A stretch of 6,268 nucleotides of DNA from an uncultured bacterium (GTDB taxonomy: Bacteria; Cyanobacteriota; Vampirovibrionia; Gastranaerophilales; Gastranaerophilaceae), in assembly GCA_949286405.1 (NCBI GenBank), contig CASECH010000077.1:1-6268 (forward strand), read 5' to 3'. Each line of letters opens with the position of its first letter. The first letter of the stretch is position 1. The translations under genes were made by a program, and so were the position numbers. Below the pieces are notes generated by a model. It was not told the DNA's origin and did not search any database. It worked only from the letters and a program-made list of their open reading frames with translations. Below are positions 1-5,633 of the stretch, piece after piece.

Positions 1-647
1 ATTACTTTTGGTCTAAAAGTGCCTCTGAGGTTAAGATTTTCAATCCAATATTCATCAGTGTAATCTTTTGTTGCTTCAATGATATCTTTGTATTTTGTGA
101 TTTCTGGGAATATTGGCGACATATACACAATGGTTTTTATTCCATTTTTGTGTAATTTTTTGATTGCATCAAGTCTTTCTTGTATTGAAGGAGAGCAAGG
201 TTCTATTTCTTTTTTTAGAGATTCATCCATAGTTGCAATTGAAAAAGCCACGCTAACATCTTTAAACTGTTTTAGTAAATCAATATCTCTAAGCACTAAA
301 TCTGATTTTGTAACGATAGTAAGTCTGATATTAGCATGTTTTAATTGTTCAAGTATATTTTTTGTAATTTTATATTTCTTCTCTGCTTCATTATATGGAT
401 CAGTTACCGAACTTAATAAAATTGCAGCGTCATCAAGTTTAATCAAATTAATTGGTCTAGTTGCGTTTTTTATATCTACGAAATCACCCCATTCTTCTTC
501 ATGTTTAGAAAAACGTTTCATAAATTCTGCGTAACAGTATAGGCATTTATGAGTGCAGCCTGTATAAGGGTTTATTACGAAATCATAATCGGGTAATCTT
601 GACGGATTAATATAATCTCTCACAAGAACTGTTTTTTCTACTACCAT
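1..647 (-). CDS. SplB-like radical SAM protein (COG1533 family), C-terminus cut off by the window edge
   Basis: This is the N-terminal 215 residues of a radical SAM enzyme, read on the minus strand from ATG at 645-647; the rest lies left of the window. The cluster motif is Cys31-x3-Cys35-x2-Cys38 in the context YTGCTHKCLYCYAEF, whose three cysteines would hold the [4Fe-4S] cluster that cleaves S-adenosylmethionine. Further family marks are SSVTDPYNEAE (79-89), TKSDLVLRDIDLL (113-125) and an IEPCSPSIQERLDAIKKLHKNGI-like block (148-170, with EP at 149-150). This order is typical of the spore-photolyase-like COG1533 group. Most of that group are not true spore photolyases, and their substrates are unknown, so DNA repair should not be assumed. 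The start is supported by AGGAG 10 nt upstream and a strong promoter. The opposite strand also has an open frame, but it lacks these motifs. Family assignment is firm; function is unknown. Confidence 0.93.
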   Translation of the reverse strand, partial: MVVEKTVLVRDYINPSRLPDYDFVINPYTGCTHKCLYCYAEFMKRFSKHEEEWGDFVDIKNATRPINLIKLDDAAILLSSVTDPYNEAEKKYKITKNILEQLKHANIRLTIVTKSDLVLRDIDLLKQFKDVSVAFSIATMDESLKKEIEPCSPSIQERLDAIKKLHKNGIKTIVYMSPIFPEITKYKDIIEATKDYTDEYWIENLNLRGTFRPKV

Positions 648-672
648 GTGTGAAGTTCTCCTTCTCAATAAA

Positions 673-701
673 ATTATATGCATTAAAAAGATTTCTTTCA
701 A
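673..701 (-). promoter_or_regulatory. Sigma-70-type promoter of the radical SAM gene
   Basis: Read on the minus strand, TTGAAA (-35, 696-701) and a perfect TATAAT (-10, 673-678) are separated by exactly 17 bp. Transcription would start near 666, giving a leader of about 19 nt that carries the AGGAG ribosome site. It is the best promoter match in the window. The match is seen directly; activity is inferred. Confidence 0.75.
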
Positions 702-730
702 GAATTATTTTATTTGAATATTTAAAAATG

Positions 731-760
731 TTAAGAATATGACATATCTTAAAATATGAT
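731..760 (+). promoter_or_regulatory. Possible promoter and dyad operator for the secreted four-Cys protein
   Basis: A 22-bp near-palindrome lies at 731-752: left arm TTAAGAATATG, central A, right arm CATATCTTAA, with one unpaired A in the left arm. A weak promoter overlaps it, TTAAGA (731-736), 18 bp, TATGAT (755-760), which would start transcription only about 10 nt before the ATG at 777. CATAAT at 765-770 is an alternative -10 that would make the message leaderless. The dyad is placed where a repressor would sit, but in such AT-rich DNA chance cannot be excluded. Confidence 0.35.
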
Positions 761-776
761 GTAGCATAATTATATT

Positions 777-1232
777 ATGGATTTAAAGAAAATTTTTGTA
801 ATTTTATCATTATTAACTATTGGATCTGTTGCATTAGCTTCTGATAGTCAAAAATATGCTGAGGCTCGTGCAGCACAAATAGATGCTCGAGAAAGTTCAA
901 ATCACAGATTTTTGGTCTGTAATCGTATAATTGTTAACTTTAGACGTGATGCTACTTTTACTAGAGCTATAAATAAATATTGCGGGGATAATGAAGCAAA
1001 TATGTTAAATTTAAAGCAAGCAATATTTCCTATGTCGAATAATGATTACAAAAATTATAAGAACATATACCCTTATGTTTCATCAAATTTTGTAATTTAT
1101 ACAAATAATGCACAGTTGGAATATCTAAAAAAGGCAGTGCAAGACTACTGTAAGTACAATGCATTTAAAGTCCTTGAACGAGATTCAAAGGCTTGTTCTG
1201 CTGAACGTATAGACAGCTTATTTGCACAATAA
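777..1232 (+). CDS. Secreted/periplasmic protein of unknown function with four cysteines
   Basis: This is a 151-residue protein with a clear Sec signal peptide: MDLKK, a hydrophobic core, and an ALA|SD cleavage site after residue 21. The mature part of about 130 residues is polar, with basic and aromatic patches, and has cysteines at 48, 69, 125 and 140. An even number of cysteines in an exported protein suggests two disulfides (inference). It may be two related halves, since each cysteine pair is roughly 15-20 residues apart, but I see no convincing internal repeat. I do not recognise the family. The ATG is the only reasonable start, because an in-frame TAG lies 12-15 nt upstream and the signal peptide begins here. 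No Shine-Dalgarno sequence precedes it. The gene is divergent from the radical SAM gene and its stop is 4 bp from that of gdhA on the opposite strand. Confidence 0.85.
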   Translation: MDLKKIFVILSLLTIGSVALASDSQKYAEARAAQIDARESSNHRFLVCNRIIVNFRRDATFTRAINKYCGDNEANMLNLKQAIFPMSNNDYKNYKNIYPYVSSNFVIYTNNAQLEYLKKAVQDYCKYNAFKVLERDSKACSAERIDSLFAQ

Positions 1233-1236
1233 GCTG
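1214..1236. terminator. Perfect 9-bp hairpin between convergent stop codons
   Basis: CAGCTTATT (1214-1222) and AATAAGCTG (1228-1236) pair perfectly around the 5-nt loop TGCAC. The right arm contains the TAA stop of the secreted-protein gene and ends one base before the gdhA stop. Neither side has a T-tract, so it is not a classic intrinsic terminator. It could act on both transcripts as a 3'-end stabiliser or a weak bidirectional terminator. The pairing is seen directly; the role is inferred. Confidence 0.5.
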
Positions 1237-2589
1237 CTACACTATCCCTTGTGCTTTCATTGCTTCTGCGAGTTTGTCAAATGCAGCCAAATTTGCTCCG
1301 GCAGCGTAGTTGTTGCCGAGATTATATTTTTTTGCATATTTCTTACAAGAATTGAAGATATTAATCATTATATTTTCTAGTTTTTTGTCTACTTCTTCAA
1401 ATGTCATGTAATATCTCATACTATTTTGACTCATTTCTATTGCAGATGTTGCTACTCCTCCTGCGTTTGCAGCTTTTGCAGGTGCAAATAAGACATTATT
1501 ATTCATAAATAGTTCAAAAGCTTCTTTTACAGTAGGCATATTAGCTCCTTCGCCAATTGCAATGACTCCATTTGCAACAAGTTTTTTAGCAGAGTTCAAA
1601 GTTAGTTCATTTTGAGTAGCACAAGGTAATGCAATGTCTGTTTTAATGGCCCAAATTGGAGAATCTTCATTTTCTCTTTGAATATATTCTGCTTGAGGAT
1701 GATATTCTAAGTATTCTTTAATTCTTCCTCTTTTTACTTCTTTTATTTGTTTAATTGTATCCAAATTTATACCGTTTTTATCATAAATACATCCCTGAGA
1801 ATCACTCATAGCTATAACTTTAGCACCAAGTTGTTGTGCTTTTTCGCATGCGTAAATAGCTACATTACCGGATCCTGATATAGTAACAGTTCTTCCTTCA
1901 AAAGATTTACCACCGTTTGCCTTAAGCATTTCTCTCATATAATATATTAGTCCGTATCCGGTAGCTTCTTTTCTCGCTAAGGACCCTCCGTAAGAGAGAC
2001 CTTTCCCAGTGAGTACACCACCTTCATAAGAATCCTTAATTCTTTTATATTGACCAAAAAGATAACCTATTTCTCTTGCTCCTACTCCGATATCTCCTGC
2101 CGGCACATCTATATCTTGTCCTATATGTCTTTGTAACTCAGTCATGAAACTTTGACAAAATCTCATTACTTCATTATCAGATTTTCCTTTAGGATCAAAA
2201 TCACTTCCACCTTTTCCTCCACCAATCGGTAAGCCTGTAAGTGCATTTTTGAAAATTTGTTCAAAGGCTAAAAATTTCATAATACTTTGGTTAACACTTT
2301 TATCAAATCTAAGTCCTCCTTTGTATGGACCAATAAGACTGCTAAATTGTACTCTATATCCTCTGTTTACAATAACTTCTCCTTTATCATTCACCCAAGG
2401 AACTCTAAAAGATATGATCCTTTCAGGTTCAACCATCCTTTCGAGTAAAGCTACCTTTTCATATTCATAATGTTCTTCTACTATTGGTCTAATCGATGAT
2501 AGAACTTCATCTACCGCTTGTAAAAATTCAGGTTCATTACAATTTTTTTCATTAGTTTCTTTTAAAACTTTTTCAAGATAGCTTCCCAT
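1237..2589 (-). CDS. gdhA: NADP-type glutamate dehydrogenase
   Basis: This is a full-length (450 aa) cytoplasmic hexameric-type glutamate dehydrogenase, which interconverts 2-oxoglutarate plus ammonia and L-glutamate using a nicotinamide cofactor. The substrate-binding part has GPYKGGLRF with Lys90, PIGGGKGGSDFDP with Lys126, and the catalytic Asp166 in DVPAGDIGVGAREIG. The Rossmann domain has GSGNVA at 239-244, followed by SDS at 262-264 at the end of the second strand. This resembles the NADP-dependent E. coli-type enzymes, so a biosynthetic, ammonia-assimilating role is likely. GGVATSAIEMSQNS (377-390) carries the conserved Ser382 of the glutamate pocket. No key residue is missing and the length is normal for the roughly 450-residue bacterial class. 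The start is fixed by GAGGT at 2596-2600, 6 nt before ATG. It stands alone, without gltBD, glnA or a regulator nearby. Cofactor preference is inferred from motifs. Confidence 0.98.
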   Translation of the reverse strand: MGSYLEKVLKETNEKNCNEPEFLQAVDEVLSSIRPIVEEHYEYEKVALLERMVEPERIISFRVPWVNDKGEVIVNRGYRVQFSSLIGPYKGGLRFDKSVNQSIMKFLAFEQIFKNALTGLPIGGGKGGSDFDPKGKSDNEVMRFCQSFMTELQRHIGQDIDVPAGDIGVGAREIGYLFGQYKRIKDSYEGGVLTGKGLSYGGSLARKEATGYGLIYYMREMLKANGGKSFEGRTVTISGSGNVAIYACEKAQQLGAKVIAMSDSQGCIYDKNGINLDTIKQIKEVKRGRIKEYLEYHPQAEYIQRENEDSPIWAIKTDIALPCATQNELTLNSAKKLVANGVIAIGEGANMPTVKEAFELFMNNNVLFAPAKAANAGGVATSAIEMSQNSMRYYMTFEEVDKKLENIMINIFNSCKKYAKKYNLGNNYAAGANLAAFDKLAEAMKAQGIV

Positions 2590-2626
2590 TTTTTTACCTC
2601 GTTGATTAAATTACTTTTTTGAACAA

Positions 2627-2655
2627 ATTTTAACATATTTTTTTTGATTAGACAA
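2627..2655 (-). promoter_or_regulatory. Extended -10 promoter of gdhA
   Basis: On the minus strand, TTGTCT (-35, 2650-2655), a 17-bp spacer and TAAAAT (-10, 2627-2632) are preceded by TGT, forming an extended -10 (TGnTAAAAT). The predicted start near 2620 gives a leader of about 31 nt that includes the GAGGT ribosome site. The -35 box directly abuts the -35 of the divergent SIMPL operon. Confidence 0.65.
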
Positions 2656-2683
2656 TTGATTAAAAAAAAATTTCGGTTATAAT
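2656..2683 (+). promoter_or_regulatory. Promoter of the SIMPL-domain operon
   Basis: TTGATT (-35, 2656-2661), a 16-bp A-rich spacer and a perfect TATAAT (-10, 2678-2683) predict a start near 2690 and a leader of about 35 nt ending in AAGGAG (2713-2718). Its -35 begins on the base after the gdhA -35 ends, so the two promoters are back to back. Confidence 0.6.
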
Positions 2684-2724
2684 TTTAATATTGTTTAGTA
2701 CAAGTTAATATAAAGGAGTTGAGT

Positions 2725-3444
2725 ATGTTTTTAGAAAAAGTTGAAAAGCTACAATTGGTAGTGTTTGGTATTATCTTGTCATTAGTATTGTTTTTTGGAG
2801 TAAATACTATTACTTCGTCTTTGTCAAAAGATACAGTATATGTAACAGGTTCTGCCTATAAAATAGTAAAATCTGATTCAGGTCGTTTGGAATTTAATAT
2901 TTCTGTAAGAGCAGCAGATAAAGCAATTGCATATAAGCAGGTAAAAAAACAAATTCCGCTTGTTCTTGAATATTTAAAAAATAAAGGTGTAGAGGTAGAA
3001 CAAAAAGCTTCAAATGGTTATTACAATTATAAATATGATTCAAGAGGAAATAACACTAATGAGGTCGCTTTTTATAACCTATCTCAGCCTTTTGAAATTA
3101 AGTCAAATGATCCTGAAAAAATAAGAGAGATTTCTGTGGATATCCAAAATCTTATGGATAAAGGTATAGATATAAACGTTATGCGTCCTGAATATTTTTA
3201 TTCAAATTTATCTGATTTGAAAGTTGATTTATTGCAAGAAGCAACAAAGGATGCTAAACAAAGAGCTACTGCGATGTTGAAAGCAACACATAACAGACCT
3301 GGTAAAATTCAATCGGTTCAAATGGGTGTATTCCAAATTACTCCTGTAGACTCAACAAATGTGTCAGATATGGGTATAAGTGATACTTCTACAATTGACA
3401 AGAAGGTCACGGCTGTTGCAAATATTCGTTTCCAAATTAGGTAG
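2725..3444 (+). CDS. Membrane-anchored SIMPL-domain (DUF541) protein
   Basis: This 239-residue protein has one hydrophobic segment near the N-terminus (about residues 10-28) and then an extracytoplasmic SIMPL/DUF541 domain running to the C-terminus. Family features are the opening VYVTGSA (38-44), DSGRLEFNISVRAADKAIAYKQV (51-73), the helix SDLKVDLLQEATKDAKQRA (163-181), then GKIQSVQMGVFQI (193-205) and the closing strand KKVTAVANIRFQI. The first segment could be an uncleaved anchor or a signal peptide; no AXA site follows it, so an anchor is favoured. SIMPL proteins occur in many bacterial envelopes, but their molecular function is unsettled. An in-frame TTG at 2719 would add Met-Ser, but it touches the AAGGAG at 2713-2718. 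The ATG at 2725 has a proper 6-nt gap and is chosen. The next gene follows after 5 bp, so the two are very likely cotranscribed. Confidence 0.92.
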   Translation: MFLEKVEKLQLVVFGIILSLVLFFGVNTITSSLSKDTVYVTGSAYKIVKSDSGRLEFNISVRAADKAIAYKQVKKQIPLVLEYLKNKGVEVEQKASNGYYNYKYDSRGNNTNEVAFYNLSQPFEIKSNDPEKIREISVDIQNLMDKGIDINVMRPEYFYSNLSDLKVDLLQEATKDAKQRATAMLKATHNRPGKIQSVQMGVFQITPVDSTNVSDMGISDTSTIDKKVTAVANIRFQIR

Positions 3445-3449
3445 GGATT

Positions 3450-3770
3450 ATGAAAAAATTATTATTTTCATTTTTAATATTCTTGTCTTTAAACGGAGTA
3501 GTATATGCTTTTGATGGCTATATTACTCCGCCGTCTATGTACGATGCAGGAGCTATTAATGCTAGGAATCTTCAAATGCTTAGGGACCAACAATTTAAAC
3601 GTCAAGAAATTAAAGATGCGGAGTCTATTCAAGATATTAAGGATAATTATGCAAAAGAGCTTGAAGCAGAAAAATCACATGAAACTCCTCTATTTAATAG
3701 AGGGATAAACGATGGTTCATCTCAATTTGTTCAAGATGAGGGGAAAATAAAAATTCAAAGCATAGAATAG
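3450..3770 (+). CDS. Small secreted protein of unknown function, cotranscribed with the SIMPL gene
   Basis: This is a 106-residue protein with a textbook signal peptide: MKK, a hydrophobic core to residue 16, and a VYA|FDG cleavage site after residue 20. The mature part of about 86 residues has a short Tyr/Pro-containing start (GYITPPSMYDAG) and then a long, highly charged, probably helical stretch (about 36-76) rich in Asp, Glu, Lys and Gln. A polar tail follows. It has no cysteines and is not a lipoprotein. I do not recognise a family. It begins 5 bp after the SIMPL stop, and its ribosome site (AGGT at 3439-3442) overlaps that stop codon, so translation is probably coupled. A role as an envelope partner of the SIMPL protein is inferred from operon layout only. 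A second reading frame inside it (3505-3708) is a shadow. Confidence 0.85.
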   Translation: MKKLLFSFLIFLSLNGVVYAFDGYITPPSMYDAGAINARNLQMLRDQQFKRQEIKDAESIQDIKDNYAKELEAEKSHETPLFNRGINDGSSQFVQDEGKIKIQSIE

Positions 3771-3772
3771 TT

Positions 3773-4465
3773 TTAGTTGCTTTCTCCTGCTCTATATCCA
3801 CACCAGGCATATATCGCAGGTAGCAATTTTTCTGCGTGTAAGTATTTCGCAAACGGCATTTTGGCTAATACAAATATACCTAATGCATCATCTATATTTG
3901 CCACGGCATCTTTGAAAGTTAATCTTCTGTCAGGTTCAAGGTCTTTAGGATCATTAATAAAGTTAGACATAGTAGCAGCGATTTTCATCCCTCCAAATAA
4001 TACCCCAACTGTCGTTATTGCTTTTGTAGTAATATTGTTTAAGGCTTTTACTTTTTCGCAGCCTTTAATTGCGGGCATGACGAGTAGAGGCGGGATAGAT
4101 GCATTTAAAAACTGAAATACACCTTCATCGATTTTATGTTTTTTATATTCTTTTTTATCAACAAATAGTCCGCTAATGACACCTCCTGCTATACCTCCAA
4201 GACTTGTTGCAATCATTTCTTTTAGTCCAAAGTGTAGTTTAAATAAATTTCTACGTTGTTTAACTGCAAGAACAGACATGGGAATGATAGTTCCTAGAGT
4301 TGCACCAATACCTATTTTAACTTTTGAATTTATTGATAAATCTTCTTGTTGATGATAACGGTATGTAGTAATATCAAATTTTCGTCTTACCCTTTTTTTA
4401 GGATAAAATTCTGCAAACTCTTCACTTGTATATATATTAAATTTAGGATTGACTTGTGTTAGCAT
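3773..4465 (-). CDS. Orphan multi-pass membrane protein, Gly/Ala-rich
   Basis: This 230-residue protein has a soluble, basic N-terminus of about 48 residues (including KKRVRRKF at 23-30). It then has several hydrophobic, Gly/Ala-rich stretches at roughly 49-67, 84-102 (ATSLGGIAGGVISGLF), 117-134 and 146-168, and possibly 193-207 and 210-225. Charged linkers (KQRRN, DKKEYKKHK, NDPKDLEPDRR) separate them. The glycine-packed helices resemble small membrane-embedded or membrane-remodelling proteins, but I cannot name a family and infer no reaction. No signal peptide is visible. The ATG at 4463-4465 is preceded by GGTG 4 nt upstream, and an in-frame TGA just upstream excludes an earlier start. It converges on the SIMPL operon with 2 bp between stops. 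It lies downstream of the EamA gene on the same strand but has its own promoter. I have a vague impression that similar proteins occur in Gastranaerophilales. Confidence 0.82.
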   Translation of the reverse strand: MLTQVNPKFNIYTSEEFAEFYPKKRVRRKFDITTYRYHQQEDLSINSKVKIGIGATLGTIIPMSVLAVKQRRNLFKLHFGLKEMIATSLGGIAGGVISGLFVDKKEYKKHKIDEGVFQFLNASIPPLLVMPAIKGCEKVKALNNITTKAITTVGVLFGGMKIAATMSNFINDPKDLEPDRRLTFKDAVANIDDALGIFVLAKMPFAKYLHAEKLLPAIYAWCGYRAGESN

Positions 4466-4480
4466 ATTTCACCATTTAGA

Positions 4481-4509
4481 TTAATATCACTAAAAATTTT
4501 TTTTGCCAA
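4481..4509 (-). promoter_or_regulatory. Extended -10 promoter of the orphan membrane protein gene
   Basis: On the minus strand, TTGGCA (-35, 4504-4509), 17 bp and TATTAA (-10, 4481-4486) are preceded by TGA, giving an extended -10. Transcription would start near 4474, leaving a leader of only about 9 nt that just contains the GGTG site. It means the gene need not depend on read-through from the EamA gene. No GC-rich terminator hairpin is visible in the 75-bp gap, so read-through is also possible. Confidence 0.55.
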
Positions 4510-4540
4510 TTTTTTTATTATTATTTACAAATCTCAAATA

Positions 4541-5422
4541 TTAATTCCCCAAAAGTATTATCAAAGTTGAACCTATAATAATTATAAAAGAGCCTAAAAA
4601 TTTCTTTTTAATATTTTTTTCGTTAAATATTTTATATCCAAGAAACAGGTTAAGGATTATTGATAGCTGAAAAAGAGCCAATGCATAGCCTACATTCATG
4701 TGTTTAAATACAAATGCTGTGGTGTACGTCATTAAACCGAAAGATACTGCAGTAAGAACATACAAAAAAATACTTTTGAAACAAATGAATTTAATTTCTT
4801 GTCTGATGTTAGTGTTAAAAATTTTCATAACAAAATATGAGAAAATCATTCCAAGAATACAAGTGGTAAAAAATGAGATGCTAATAGAAGAAAGTATTAT
4901 TACTTTTTTTATAAAAACAGCTTCTATTGCTGAAAATAATAATGCAAAAATTCTATATTGAATATCTTTTCTTTTAAGTACCTTAAGTGTAAATTTTTCA
5001 TCTAAAGTATCAAAAATAAAATAGCTCCCAAAAATAATGAGGAGAATTCCTAAGCCACCATATATATTAGGGATTTCATGTAATATTATGACACCGCTAA
5101 CTAGTCCTATTAATGATTTATATGCATTAATAGGACCTAGTACAGATAATTCTCCATTTTTAAGAGCCATTACCATAAAACAATTTGCAACGGCTCCGGT
5201 AAGGCCGCCAAGTATGCCGTATATATAAAATTCCACATTTAAATTTGTCCAGTGTATCAGCGGCATGAAAAGTATACAAAAAAATGATAGGATAAGATAA
5301 TTAATGTAATTAACAAATGATGGACTGTTGTAGTTGCTGGTAAGTTTCTTTTGAAGTACATTTGCAAAAGAATTACTTAAAATTCTAAATAATACAGCCA
5401 TTATATTTACTAATAATTGCAT
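4541..5422 (-). CDS. EamA/DMT-superfamily transporter
   Basis: This 293-residue inner-membrane protein has about ten hydrophobic helices in two halves (about 1-137 and 155-293), the layout of the drug/metabolite transporter superfamily. In the first half, MALKNGELSVLGPINAYKSL (85-104), then HE (115-116) and a final Gly-rich helix (122-137), match the EamA pattern. The second half repeats it: KHMNVGYALALFQLSIILNLF (240-260), FNEKN, and IIIIGSTLIILLG at the C-terminus. Members export or import small metabolites, amino acids or drugs; the substrate here cannot be read from sequence. The length is normal. The first ATG (5420-5422) has no Shine-Dalgarno and lies about 7 bp after a predicted -10 box, so it may be translated from a leaderless message. 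Met8 (5399-5401) is the alternative but would shorten the first helix. Family is confident; start is moderate. Confidence 0.9.
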   Translation of the reverse strand: MQLLVNIMAVLFRILSNSFANVLQKKLTSNYNSPSFVNYINYLILSFFCILFMPLIHWTNLNVEFYIYGILGGLTGAVANCFMVMALKNGELSVLGPINAYKSLIGLVSGVIILHEIPNIYGGLGILLIIFGSYFIFDTLDEKFTLKVLKRKDIQYRIFALLFSAIEAVFIKKVIILSSISISFFTTCILGMIFSYFVMKIFNTNIRQEIKFICFKSIFLYVLTAVSFGLMTYTTAFVFKHMNVGYALALFQLSIILNLFLGYKIFNEKNIKKKFLGSFIIIIGSTLIILLGN

Positions 5423-5633
5423 ACTTGAATACTACTTAAAAAGATGAAAAGAATCAATCTATATTTGTAATTGGACTGAAAATAAGGCTTAAAAATGATA
5501 AGTAAAAATATTTTCAAAAATTTAATAAGTATGTATTAATATAATTTGAATAAAATTTTGTAATTTAGCTTAATATTTTGATAAATTAATTATAAGAATA
5601 TGCAAAAATTATTTTTATGTGTTTTAAGTAATT
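5423..5633. other. Divergent intergenic region between the EamA and GNAT genes
   Basis: This 211-bp, extremely AT-rich spacer separates two divergent genes. Apart from the EamA promoter candidate near its left end, it holds a 14-codon plus-strand open frame at 5495-5539 (peptide MISKNIFKNLISMY) with AAGG 7 nt before its ATG. A second 14-codon frame (5600-5644) overlaps the GNAT start but has no ribosome site. I find no convincing promoter for the GNAT gene, no RNA gene and no clear repeat. Confidence 0.5.
5429..5457 (-). promoter_or_regulatory. Candidate promoter of the EamA gene, giving a leaderless message
   Basis: On the minus strand, TTGATT (-35, 5452-5457), 17 bp and TAGTAT (-10, 5429-5434) predict a transcription start at about 5422, which is the first base of the annotated ATG. 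A message starting there would have no 5' leader. The boxes are decent but not perfect, and AT-rich DNA produces such matches by chance. Confidence 0.4.

Noticed and set aside
79..534. A 151-codon plus-strand open frame with a hydrophobic, membrane-like product.
   Set aside because: It lies wholly antisense to the radical SAM gene, whose minus-strand frame carries the CxxxCxxC motif, other family motifs, a ribosome site and a promoter. The hydrophobicity is what antisense of AT-rich coding DNA gives.
2249..2470. Plus-strand open frame inside gdhA.
   Set aside because: Antisense shadow of a fully conserved enzyme; no ribosome site and no recognisable motif.
2719..2724. TTG start that would extend the SIMPL protein by Met-Ser.
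   Set aside because: It directly touches the AAGGAG ribosome site, leaving no spacing, whereas the ATG at 2725 has a 6-nt gap.
3757..3783. AAAGCA/TGCTTT inverted repeat across the convergent stops of the small secreted gene and the orphan membrane gene.
   Set aside because: Only 6 bp with a 15-nt loop and no supporting inner pairing; too weak to call a terminator.
3777..4115. A 112-codon plus-strand open frame opposite the orphan membrane protein.
   Set aside because: The minus-strand frame is twice as long, has a promoter and start signal, and its product has sensible helix/linker structure.
4698..5228. Two plus-strand open frames (4698-4961 and 5037-5228) opposite the EamA gene.
   Set aside because: Both are antisense to a transporter with clear two-half family structure.
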